A DNA stretch of 64,000 nucleotides, taken from contig OX439134.1 of assembly GCA_949318235.1 (NCBI GenBank), positions 23,694,662-23,758,661 on the forward strand. The letters are read 5' to 3'. A program made the translations under genes and the position numbers. This DNA comes from Ecdyonurus torrentis. Taxonomy: Eukaryota > Arthropoda > Insecta > Ephemeroptera > Heptageniidae. Below, piece by piece: positions 39,061 to 51,156 of the stretch (within the stretch, counting starts at the first letter, position 1; each line of letters opens with the position of its first letter). The notes under the pieces were generated by a model that was not told where the DNA came from, made no database searches, and saw nothing but the letters and a program-made list of their open reading frames with translations.

Positions 39061-39064
39061 GCTC

Positions 39065-39185
39065 TCCGCGGAGATAAAAATTGAAACATGTGATTTCTTT
39101 GCGGCCGTAGCTTATGAAATAACTGCAAACTTCACGCAGGACAAATTTGAAATATCTACAATATGAAATTTTGGCACTTCTACTA
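39065..39185 (-). repeat. 33-bp-type minisatellite array 2 (diverged)
   Basis: CTCCGCGGAGATAAAAATTG, ATGTGATTTCTTTGCGGCC and AAATAACTGCAAACTTCACGC follow each other in about 33-bp steps and match 40325-40450 read on the minus strand. Confidence 0.55.
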
Positions 39186-39189
39186 ATAA

Positions 39190-40320
39190 AGTAAAACTAT
39201 AGCAATTTTTTTCTATTATATTTCTATAATTCTTTTGATAATATAATCATATTTAAAAAAAATATATATTTCGTATATAAAAAAAACAAAAAAAAATTTT
39301 TATTTCATAATCTCAATTTTGTATTACAATATATTATATAACTAAAATAAATAAGAAAAACAAAGTATTTTTAATTATTGTGACATGAATTTCATATTAA
39401 TTATTTTAGATTCAAGTATCAACGTCTAGCTAGAAATTTTAATTTACTCGAAGAGACATTTGCATGAATTTTTATCATTTTTTTTATTTTTTTTTTATAA
39501 ATATATTTTTATTTACATTTAAACACAGAAAAAGTTTTCCTATTATATTTACTTATTTTATTTCTAACCATGATCTCTATAATTTAGATTACAAAAAGAA
39601 ATTAATAAGTAACCTTACCTCTAATAAAGTTGTTGTTTTCTTTAGTCAATTTTATTGTGTACCTAAAGAAATGCATTTGAAAATCACAAATACGATATAA
39701 GTAATTTTATTTTAATTTCTCACTCGGATCTGTTACAATACTAATTAAAAAACTACTAAATAAAATATCTGATGCCACAAACACCACTACATACTCTCAT
39801 GTCACTATCCAAACGCAAACTGAAGTTTTGGTATATAGTAAGATATCTTAAATTATCACACATTTGTACTTTGGGTTAAAAAATAGAAATAATACTTCTA
39901 TTAAACAGTCCAAAGCTCAAATTATAGTTTAAAAGCAAAAACACGCTTTATACCTTCTCATGTTACAAGATATTTTTTTTTCTGTATATGATAGTGAAGA
40001 GAAAAGTAATTTTGTATTCATTCGTCAAAGTTATAAAAAATATATATTTTTAATTGCAGGAATAATATATTATTTTCTGATAAAAAGTAATTAAATATAT
40101 ACGTACGTCATTTAATACTACAGTTTGTAACATTTAAATTTCTTTTACATAAGTTAACCTTTTATACAAGACGATATATAGTCTTTAATGTTTTGGTATT
40201 TTTTTTTTCAATCTTAGATGCGAATAGTTAAATATTATTCAAAATAATATATAACATTGTGTGTAATGACTATTCTAAATCCCCTATAAAAATTCATATA
40301 GGGAGAGCAAAATTTGTAGA
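39190..40320. other. very AT-rich sequence, nothing recognised
   Basis: It contains long A/T runs and short frames without features. TCCAAAGCTCAAATTAT near 39909 echoes the block at 30235. Confidence 0.35.
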
Positions 40321-40324
40321 TATT

Positions 40325-40510
40325 TCAATGTTTCATTGCGCGAAGTTTGCAGTTATTTCATAACCTACGGCCGCGAAGAAATCACATGTTCCAATTTTTA
40401 TCTCCGCGGAGAGCGTAGATGTGTCAGATTTTTCAAGCGCGGAGAACACACATGTTTCAAAAGGTGCGCTGTGAAGTTCGCAGATGCACCAGATTCCCGC
40501 GTAGCCCTCG
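40325..40510 (-). repeat. 33-bp-type minisatellite array 3
   Basis: Read on the minus strand, units of 31-35 bp carry cores such as GAACATGTGATTTCTTCGCG and GAAATAACTGCAAACTTCGCG. Two neighbouring units are exactly 33 bp. It is followed on the + strand by the block starting CTAGATTTTAACAATTACC that also follows array 5 at 49290. Confidence 0.65.
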
Positions 40511-40700
40511 ATATTTTATACTAGATTTTAACAATTACCATTTTTATTTTATGACGTTATTTACTACTGCGTTTTTTTTCTTTTCTTACCACACTACAAG
40601 CGTATGTTTTTACAACTTTCATATATTTATTTTCATTAGCTGGTTAATATTATAGGGACAAGAATGAAACATCCAAAGGGCCGCATTATGTTATAATATA

Positions 40701-41861
40701 CAGGGTGACCACAAAATTCGCTACGATTTCAAGACGCTATAAAAATTTAAAATTATATTATTTTTAAACTTTTATTACATAAAATTGAAGCCTTAATTTA
40801 CACATTTTAAAAAATTAAAAATAAAATTTGGTTGCGTTGCTTGGTTCTTTTGCGAGATGCAAAAAAGTAAAAGACGAGCCTGGGCCGAAAAAATCACACT
40901 TCTGGGCACAAATCCAGCTAAAAACAATTGTTTTTAAATGTCTTTCTATTTTTTTCCTACACAACATACCCTATGGCTTCTTAACAGAGGCACTATTTAG
41001 AGCTCGGCACAAATCGAGACACTCCTCCAGCTCGCGCCATACATTCTGCAAAATTTGCGTTTCTGGGGCACATAGGGACCTGATTGCTCCCGCACTTTTG
41101 AGACGGACTGTCTAAAAATTAACATGTGTTCTTGTGTGCTTTACGACCAAATCATTAGCCCGGTTATTTTCAATGAAGAAATTGTGAAGTGTGAAGTTTA
41201 TCTGGACAAGCTAGAGAATTACGCCGTGCCTCAATTACTACAAGCCCAGCAAGAGTAGAACTACGTCCTAATCTGCAACCAGGATGGCGTCCCTCCTCAC
41301 TGGGCACTAGCTGTCAGACACTTCTTAAACCAGACATTTCCAAAAAGGTAGTTGGGACGCGATGGTACACGGGTATGGGCACCAAGATCTCCTGATCTTA
41401 TTCCTCCCTAATTCTTTCTTTGGGGCTACGTGAAGGATATTGTTTTATAAACACCAGTGCAAAATCAGGGACATCAAAATGTGCATCACAAAAGCGATCA
41501 ATTTTGTCACTCCCGAGATGTTAAAGAATGTATAGCAAGAGCTGGAGGAGCGTCTTGACTTGTGCATGAGCACGTTGAGAAGCCATAGGGTATGTTATTT
41601 GTAAAAAAAAAAAAGGAAAGAAATTTAAAAACAGTTTTTCTAGCTGTATTTGATACCCAGAAGTGTGATTTTTTCGGCCTAGCCTCATCTTTTACATTTT
41701 TGCGTCTCGCAAAAGCACCAAGCAACGCAACCTAATTTTATTTTTAGTATTTAAAATGTGTAAATTTAGGCTTTAATTAAATGTAATAAAAGTAAAAAAA
41801 ATAATAACATTTCTAATTTTTGTAGCATCTTGAAATCGTAGCGATTTTTGTGGTTACACTG
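40701..41861 (+). mobile_element. second mariner-type element with inverted 3' end as left half
   Basis: The ends CAGGGTGACCACAAAATTC and (reversed) CAGTGTAACCACAAAAATC are flanked by TA at 40699-40700 and 41862-41863; the empty site at about 49471-49480 confirms TA. About 40701-41095 is the inverse of about 41490-41861. The + strand centre retains scattered transposase pieces (QDGVPPHWALAVRHFL, WAPRSPDLIPP, FFLWGYVKDIV) broken by stops, and the minus strand of the left arm carries a duplicated C-terminal piece (LQNVWRELEECLDL). It is a different family from 25520-26903 by sequence but has the same layout. Confidence 0.85.
41095..41560 (+). pseudogene. mariner-type transposase remnant
   Basis: Pieces in order on the + strand: IISPVIFNEEIVKCEVYLDK, LENYAVPQLLQAQQE, QDGVPPHWALAVRHFLNQ, WAPRSPDLIPP and FFLWGYVKD, with at least three in-frame stops. 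QDG..PHW and PDL-P-FFLWG are conserved catalytic-region blocks of IS630/Tc1/mariner transposases. The N-terminal half is absent. Confidence 0.8.
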
Positions 41862-42188
41862 TATAATAATAATTAATGCAAGAAGGTAACACAGCTTTTA
41901 ACATCCCTTATTTTTTATTTTATACCTAAGATTAATTTTCTTTACGAAAAAAAGGTCCTGAATTTAGTTTTGTAACCTCTCAAAATAATAAAATTTTCAC
42001 TCGAAATTGATCGACTACTCATGGGGTGATCTTTTATATTTTTTATATAGAGCAGGTATGCAGATGTACAGACCCGGTACGGCTGTCCACGCAAAATCAA
42101 AACTTTATTTAAGAATTACAACTAATGCAATCGTATCTGCGCGCTCAATTTTTTTGTCAAGATGTAAGTCAACACTTTTAAGGAAGTA

Positions 42189-43754
42189 CACTGCAAAAAT
42201 TGTGTCTTTGCAAAAGTCGGAATTAACAACTTTTTTCTTGAAAAGCCGTTTGTAAAGACTTGCACAACGAAAAGACAGTCCTTTAGTCTTCATTTTTAAA
42301 ACGTTTGTGGACTTCGAGCATTTTTTTGAAAATAAAGGAGACAGAAGACGTTTGCAAAAGTGTCTTCCGTCTTCCGTAGGTCACGTGATTTTCATTGTGA
42401 CGTCATGACAAAAGAAGAACGTCAAGCGCAACTTCCTTTCCACGAGGCAATGACGCATACATTAAAGTACCGCACCCAAATGTTGCTCCAAAATTTATTC
42501 AATTATGTTCTTTTTATTGATCAATAAAGTGCAGTGTGACAATAAAATATGAAATAAAGTGTTATAGTTATGTGCCAGTGATATCAGATACCACCAAGAA
42601 GTTGAAACAAACCGAAGAATTGGATCACAAAACTATTGCCGTTGACGCCATGCAATAGTTGAAACAGTCCAACTTCTAGGAATTTTTTTTATAACGTCCA
42701 CATCTAGAGGTATGTATAACAATAAGAGTTCTTGCATTTATGTAAAAAGTAATTTAGAAAATTTAGGGGTTATTATAGTTCCTGATATTTTTTTTTTGGT
42801 ATATAATAACTTAAAATCAGTCACAATAATACATGAATTGTCATGATGTTTTTATAACGAAAACTTATGCTTCCATAACGTATCATTTTCTGCACCAATA
42901 TATAGTTATATAAACGAATGCAAAACAATTTGTATTTAGAACACAATATTTTTATGAATGCATTTCTTTAATAGGCGGTTGGCGCCAAGGTTGGCGGGCG
43001 CCAGTGTTGGTGTGAGAGATGCACGCATCGCGGTATGGTGACACACGCCGGAGCAGCTGGAGCACGGTTTTGTGTCAAGGTCAGTCATATATGTCCTCCT
43101 CTCTCTATCTCTCTCACTCAAGCATATTTCTTTAAAATATTAGAATAATATTTATTATTTTCACATAGATCGAGTTTTAATTATATATAATATATTATTA
43201 AAAATAATCAGTTAATGGAACATAGGACTACTCTCTCTCTCTCTCTCTCTCTTTCTGTCCCTTATTCTGTTTATTTTATTTACAAGTTAAAAATTGCATG
43301 AAAATGAATGGTTAATGTCTTAATTCCAAAGTATTGAAACTAATTTAGCTATATTTTTTAATATAAACATTTATAATATATTTGTTTTCTATATAACTTA
43401 TATAAATTTACATTTAATTATTAGTTTTTACACGCAATAAAATAAAAATAATATTGCATTTGCGCTGCAGAACATTCTATTATATTGCGTCCTTTTTTTT
43501 CTTTTTTTTTCCTTCTTATTCTTAAATTTGCCTCTACTGTAGTAGTGTTTTGTTATTTCACATCTTTTTATATTATTGTTTTGAAAGCAGAACTTTTTAA
43601 TTTTTTTTTTATTATAGACTTATTCAAATGTATGTATTTCTTGTATATAGCGCAACAGTGTGAGCAATAAAAGTGCATCTTATCAAGAGCCGATGACACA
43701 TTGATGGGGAACAGCTGTCTGGTTTTTGAAGACAGAGTAAGTTCTTTATTAAGT

Positions 43755-43791
<37 letters not shown>

Positions 43792-45192
43792 TTATTATCC
43801 TCTTTCAGTATTAAATAATTATTTTGTTTTGTTCAAACAAATGCCAATGAAATGCATGTTTAATTTTCTTTTATCCGTTTTTTTTTTTACTTATTTTTAG
43901 GGAGTTTTCTATTTTGATATGCTTTTTTTCCTCATATTTATCTATATGTAACTTTTTTTCCTGTTATATTTTCTCTCTCTCTCTCTCTCTCTTTTTTTTT
44001 GTATTTTGAAGAAGAGGTATAAAGTTCTGTAAATGCTGAATCTGTGTCAATATTTATTTTATATCATTGCTAAATTTGAACAGCATAAATTTTTAAGCAT
44101 AATCATGTTTATGCTTAGTAGCATAGTTTTATGCAGTTTATATCAGGAATTAAGTCGTATTTAATATAATACTTTATGATGCCTTAACAAATATATATAT
44201 ATTAAATATTTCAGTATATTGTTGATTTATTATTATTTTTATTTTAAAAAAATACGGGGACCATTTTTAAGTCTTATTTAAATCATTAATTTGGTAATAA
44301 TAATAATACTAAAATAAAACTTTATTTTTTTAGGGACTGAATTTGTTAGTCAAAGTGATGTGGTCTGCGCTCTCTCTACACCAAGCACATGCTGGGCTTT
44401 TGCGCATGATTCCGAGTGTCAAAGGTGACCCTGAATAATGGACAATCTTATGTTATGAACTGAGAATCTCGTAACAAATCCGCATAATTTTTTTATTTAT
44501 TTATTTATTTTTTGTATTAAAGTTAAAAAAAAAATCTTGCTATTTTTTAAATTTAAACATTCGTTTTTCATATCTATATAAAATGTTGTAGAAAATGTGA
44601 AATGACGTAAAATAAATTTAAATCAAATTAAATCTATGTGTAACTTATGTTTGTTTTTTCTAATAATATAATTATGATAATCCTGTACCATAAATAATAT
44701 TTTTTGTTACATTTTTTTGGCATATTTCTATATTTAACTAATTTATAACAGCTAGCATAAAATTATATGACTTAAGTGTAGTATATTCAATAACTCCTTT
44801 CAATTTTTATTCAGTGTCAATGAATTATAATCTGGTCTTAAGGGAACGTAATGTGTTAATATTATTATAAGTTTTTAATAATTTTAATTTTGTTTCAGTT
44901 TAACATCAGATCAAGGTAAACTTACTCAGGTCGACATTTTAGAGGTCTATCAGGTAGCATGATAGGTAATGTAATAGGTTGTGTAGTATTGTAGGGTCAG
45001 ATTAGGTAGGTTTGGTTAATTTGAAGACGTTTTAATCTTCTCTGCAAGGCTAGGGGTAGTGTCTCAGATAAAGACGGTTTTAGGGTCTTCCAAAGGAAGA
45101 CACTGAAAAAGACAGTTCAACTGCCTCAAATAAGGCTGACTCGTTTTGAGACTTCAGAAATGTATTTTTACAAGACTTTTTTGTTTGCAGTG
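42189..45192 (+). mobile_element. CACTG-ended DNA transposon, copy E1 (3.0 kb)
   Basis: The ends are CACTGCAAAAATTGTGTC and, at the right, TTTTTTGTTTGCAGTG, with TA at 42187-42188 and 45193-45194. The uninterrupted paralogue at 49797-49798 (GGAAG-TA-ACAAAATTTC) shows a TA target duplication. Subterminal sequence is full of AAGAC/GTCTTCC repeats at both ends. CACTG ends place it in or near the CMC (CACTA/Mirage/Chapaev) group, by analogy. No transposase frame survives. Inside are (TC)n runs and three spaced less AT-rich cassettes near 42970-43085, 43685-43740 and 44340-44450. Copies E2-E4 are at 50021-52862, 59542-60870 and 56363-56885. Confidence 0.85.
43232..43992. repeat. (TC)n microsatellites within E1
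   Basis: Runs of TC occur at about 43232-43252, 43758-43788 and 43974-43992, with a shorter one at 43105-43120. Matching (GA)n runs occur in the inverted copy E2 at about 51354-51380 and 51918-51950. Confidence 0.9.
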
Positions 45193-45592
45193 TACCAAAA
45201 TTTCATAATTTTTGATGAGCAATTACAAAAAATTAAAAATTAAAAAAAAAAAAAAAAACCAAAATAGAGACAGACCCTGCCCGAGCACTTGAGGGTTAAA
45301 TATGATGTTATCAGCATACACCCTATAGGCAGCAGTATAAAAGAAATTGGTAGCGCATTGTTTTAATTTTTTTTAACAGGCGATAGAATTGCGGCAACTT
45401 CTAATGGTAGTTAAACAAAATAAAATCTGCCCTGGCAGCCACATTGGTAGAAGTCAGGCAGCAAGGCAGGGTTAATTGGAGGAAGAGTAGCTTAGGGTGA
45501 ACAAAGAAAGAGAAAAAAACTCCCAGATAGGCGATAGTAAATACCTTGTCAACTTAATTTTTATCATTTAGAGTACTAGATTGATAATTAAT

Positions 45593-45870
45593 CCATACCT
45601 TATTATTCATAAATTAGACACCAACACGTTGATTTTGTATTTGTTTTCATTTTAACGGTTATTTCACGTATCTGACATCACAAAGTGCCGATGAAGCCGT
45701 TGATAGAGATAAATCGCTTGAGGGAGGGCCTTTAATTTATCACATGACCAGAAAGGTGACTGCGATTGGCGGCGATACATTGTGACGTCAGATACGTAAA
45801 ATAACCGATAAAATCAAATTAAATACAAAATAAACATGCTGGAGTCTAATTCGTAGATAATAAGGTATGG
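45593..45870. mobile_element. TA-flanked MITE, CCATACCTTATTATCC family, copy 3
   Basis: CCATACCTTATTATTC and GATAATAAGGTATGG are the ends; TGACATCA, CACATGA and TGACGTCA lie inside. It is in the left arm of the inverted duplication and mirrors 58866-59143. The inverted repeat extends outwards through CTAGATTGATAATTA on both sides. Confidence 0.85.
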
Positions 45871-46435
45871 TAATTATCATTCTAGTATTTTAAATGATAA
45901 AAAAGGAAGTGGACAAGGATTTAATTATTACCCTTGAATTTTGTATTTAAGATGTGTTTCCTATGATAAAATAAAAAAAATTTACTACATAAAAAATTTG
46001 AAACTAAATTGGTTATTTAGCTATTCAACTCAAACGATAAGTCATAAAAACTATGCATATTTTACGCCGTAATAATCTCAGAAAATATTTTTGCTTAATA
46101 ATTTTTTTATTCTATTAAAATGTTGCTATCAGCCAATTATATTTTATATTGGCTGAAATACTTTTTTTAAAGTTGTTAATTATGTATAAATTTATTTGTA
46201 GTAAGTAATATATTAAGTTTTTTTAAGAAGTCAGCAATGCACAGCAAGATCTGTCGTGTATTGTAAAAATAATGTCGTATTTTTAGTACAAATAGTTTAC
46301 GAAATATTAGTGCTCAAAGACAACCCTCTCAGTCATATCATTCCCGTGTTATGCGTAGTAGTCGTGGCGGGAGAACCACTGTCTTGATGGTCACTCAAAA
46401 CACTATTGCAGCGCCGTTGCGCTAAGCGGAACATC

Positions 46436-47737
<1,302 letters not shown>

Positions 47738-47739
47738 TG

Positions 47740-47945
47740 TAGAAATTAATTAAAGTAAAAATTAAATATCTAAATTTCTACTACGTACGGCATAACCGTT
47801 TAGTTGTTTAGTAGAATGCATTTTTTTGTCATGATAATTTTAATTTAAATTATTAAATTATTTTCAAATATGCATATTTTTATACACATAATTTGTCTTA
47901 CAGATCTAAAAATCTTTCAGAGGTAGATATTTGCAATATATATAT
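47740..47945 (+). repeat. block shared with 30610-30815 and 55770-55970
   Basis: CTACTACGTACGGCATAACC, AAATTATTAAATTATTTTC, CTTACAGATCTAAAAATC and GATATTTGCAATAT appear in the same order at all three places. The 33-bp array follows. Confidence 0.75.
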
Positions 47946-47967
47946 ATCGATGCTCCTGCGGCATTTC

Positions 47968-48125
47968 GGAGTTACTGCACATTCCGTACGCTCCGCGAGT
48001 GAAGCAAGTGAACTTTCCAGAAATCCCGAGAGTGGAGTATCTACACTTTCCGCCACCGCGGCCCGTGAAGTTACTACACTTTACATATTACTAGCTTGTG
48101 GAGGTTCTACACTTTGCACAATTTT
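47968..48125 (+). repeat. 33-bp minisatellite array 4
   Basis: Four successive units are each exactly 33 bp, starting GGAGTTACTGCACATT, GAAGCAAGTGAACTTT, GGAGTATCTACACTTT and GAAGTTACTACACTTT, then a partial GGAGGTTCTACACTTT. Each unit has a G+C-rich second half ending in GT. Because 33 is a multiple of three the array is open in several frames. Confidence 0.9.
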
Positions 48126-49084
48126 CAATATATTATATTGATTTAAAAAATGTTAACTATTTACGAAATTGTAGTAGCTTTAATTTTATATTATAAAAAA
48201 ATCTTTTTATAAATTATTAAATAATAATTGACCAATAATATAAAAACTGCACAAAATATTTTATAATACAAGAAATAAATAATAATAATAATTTATGGTT
48301 AGTTCCAAACTGTACACCTTTATACCAATATACAAAAAACATAATATATTTATAACTCGAATCAAAGTTCAATTCATACAGTCACCAATTCCTGTTGATT
48401 GTTATCACATACATTCTTTTGTAGAGGACAGAGACCTGAAAGTCTAGTTTTATGTAAGAAAGTGAAGTGTGTGCATGTGTTTCCAAAGTTTTCATTTATA
48501 TTTGCAATAATTATATAATAATAATATTGTATAATATTATATTGCAATAATTATATAGAATTATAATTTAACATTATTTTATAGTGTTTTAAGGTGAACA
48601 ACGCAATTAATTATAGCATATTTGTGAGCTGTGCATTAAGTTTTTGGTTAACGATCTCTTTATTGATTTTATTCAATAATAATATTGTTAGTGATATTAA
48701 AAAATATAAAATGAACGAGTATCAAGGTAATTTTTTTATTTTATATTATATAGTATAAATATTCGTAATACCTAATAACTAGGATATTAGATGTAATCAG
48801 ATCAATTAAATTTAACGTTATTATTAATTTTATTTTAATTTAAAACTAGTAAACCTTAATAATTTGAATGTATAAATTTTTTAAAAAATATTACATATGC
48901 CAGTCTTAAAAATTTAAAGAATATTTACAAAATCTCAAAATAGCAAAGAAATTTTAAATTAGATGTGAGATTTAAATATATATTTTACTTTAATCAATAC
49001 GGGCCTAGAAAAACACAATTAAAATAACATCACTAACTTTTATTGTAAGAATAAAAATTATGTGCAGATACTTTATATTTTTAA
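48126..49084. other. AT-rich sequence between arrays 4 and 5
   Basis: No gene is visible; it contains short inverted TATTATA pieces around 48515-48560. The same stretch is mirrored at 54633-55592. Confidence 0.4.
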
Positions 49085-49262
49085 ATGTAGAACCTCCACG
49101 AGCTAGTAATATGTAAAGTGTAGTAACTTCACGGGCCGCGTTGGCGGAAAGTGTAGATACTCCAATCGCGAGATTTCTGGAAAGTCCACTTGCTTCACTC
49201 GCGGGGCGTACGGAATGTGCAGTAACTCCGAAATGCCGCGGGAGCATCGATATGGCATTACG
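49085..49262 (-). repeat. 33-bp minisatellite array 5
   Basis: On the minus strand it has the same unit order as array 4, with GTGGACTTTCCAGAAATCTCG and CCAACGCGGCCC variants. It is reversed with respect to array 4, about 960 bp away. The mirror copy is array 6 at 54470. Confidence 0.9.
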
Positions 49263-49468
49263 AATTACAGAGATGATATATTTTATACTAGATTTTAACA
49301 ATTACCATTTTTATTTTATGACGTTATTTAGTACTGTTTTTTTTTCTTTCCTTCGTTTCTTACCATACTACACACGTATATTTTTACACCTTTTATATGT
49401 ATTTATTTTTATTAGCTAGTGTATATTATAAGGACATGAATGAAGCATCAAAAGGGCCGCATTGTGTT

Positions 49469-49900
49469 ATAATATATAATAATAATTAATGCAAGAAGGC
49501 AATAAAGCTTTTAACATCCCTTATTTTTTATCTTACACCTAACCTTATTTTTTTTTGCAAAAAAAAGGTACCCTTTTTTTGTAACCTCTCAGGGTAGTAA
49601 AATTTTCACTCCAAAGTGATCGGCTACTCAAGGGTTGACCTTTTTTTTTATATATATAGAGCAGGTATGCAGATGTCCCAGACCCGGTACGGCTGTCCAC
49701 GCAAAATCAAAACTTTAATTAAGAATTACATTTATTGCAATCATATCTGCGCGCTCAACTTTTTTGTCAAGATGTAAGTCAACACTTTTGAGGAAGTAAC
49801 AAAATTTCATAATTTTTGGCAATTACAAAAAATTTAAAATTAAAAAAACTAACTCAAAAATGAGACAGACCCTGTCCGAGCGCTTGAGGGTTAACCTATC
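49469..49900 (+). repeat. uninterrupted paralogue with two empty sites
   Basis: It corresponds to 41862-42188 plus 45193-45300. It lacks the mariner (join near 49471-49480) and E1 (join at 49797-49798), and continues through AAATTTCATAATTTTTG to GAGACAGACCCTGTCCGAGC and GCTTGAGGG-TTAA, which also ends the related copies near 45296 and 59440. Confidence 0.85.
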
Positions 49901-50020
49901 TATTTTCATATTTATACTCGTAATGTCTTTATATAGCATAAATATGATCCTAATTAGAAATGCATATAATTATGTTATGCCGTTGTACAGCATAATATTT
50001 GTTATATTATATAGTTACTA

Positions 50021-51093
50021 CACTGGAAACAGAAGGGTCTTTTAATAAGTTTTTTTAAACGTCTTAAAAAAAGATACTCTTATTTGAGGCGGCAAAGCCG
50101 TCTTTTCAGTGTCTTCCTTGGAAGACCCTTAAAACAGCTTCATATAAGACACCTATCCCTACTTAAACTGAGACACTAAAAACAACTTTCTAACCACCTC
50201 CTAATCCTCTCCTGGCTACTCCTGACCACTTCTGACCACTCCTAACCAAATATCCAAACCTCTGGTATCTAATCCTGGTACGCTATAGACTCCTGTAATA
50301 AACCTGATAAGTTTAGCTTCTTATTCAGTTGCACTATAACATACTCAATTATAAAGAGAAATAAACAGTAATTTTAATTATGCGCCCTTAAAATATATTT
50401 TTTTACAATTAAATTATTTAAATATTAAGTAGTACATTAACCTTGCTGCTCTGTTTCATATATTTTATCGTTCTAATATAATAAATTTGTAAATTAAATT
50501 TTAATTGTTAAGATCTAAAGTGTGTTGATTCATACAAAAATTAAAAGCAAGAACATAATAATTAACTTTCAATTTAATTATATTTATTATACGTTATTTT
50601 ATATCTTCTACAGTGTATAAATAGATATGAGAAACGTAAATTAAAAAGAAAAAAATTATACTTGATTCACAAAAGTGAGGCCTGTTTATAAAATAAGAAT
50701 GTTTTTTCAGTTTTTCAGTCAAGGTGGTCCTGGTAATTCGCGCAAGTCAAATAGTCACTGGTCACTTGGTGCTTGGAGGAGAGTAGTAGCTGGGCCTATA
50801 TTATGATGTTCAGGGCCTTCTTTAGCAAAGTAGTACCTAAAATAAAAACGCAATGTAAAAATTTTGTAGTATTGTAAAATTTGAAGCTTGTTTGAAGGAA
50901 TATTGTGACTACAAAACATTTTTAAATTAAAAAAATTAATTTTCTGATTTAAAATAGTGTTAAAAATAGTAATGATTTCAATATAACAAAATTTATTTAT
51001 AAAAAATTGATATAACTAAACTAGCAAAATCATTAAAACAATATAACATTTAGAATAATAATTAATTAAATAGATTAATATATATATATATAT

Positions 51094-51156
<63 letters not shown>

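Larger units (their letters stand above)
40511..42188 (+). repeat. paralogue of 49290-49798, interrupted by a mariner element
   Basis: 40511-40700 plus 41862-42188 matches 49290-49798 directly: CTAGATTTTAACAATTACC, GGGCCGCATT, AATGCAAGAAGG, CCCGGTACGGCTGTCCACG, TCAAGATGTAAGTCAACAC. The mariner derivative 40701-41861 interrupts it and the transposon at 42189 ends it. The uninterrupted copy at 49290 supplies empty sites for both insertions. Confidence 0.85.

Noticed and set aside
47968..48125. CRISPR array
   Set aside because: The 33-bp repeats are contiguous and degenerate with no spacers, in a eukaryotic genome.
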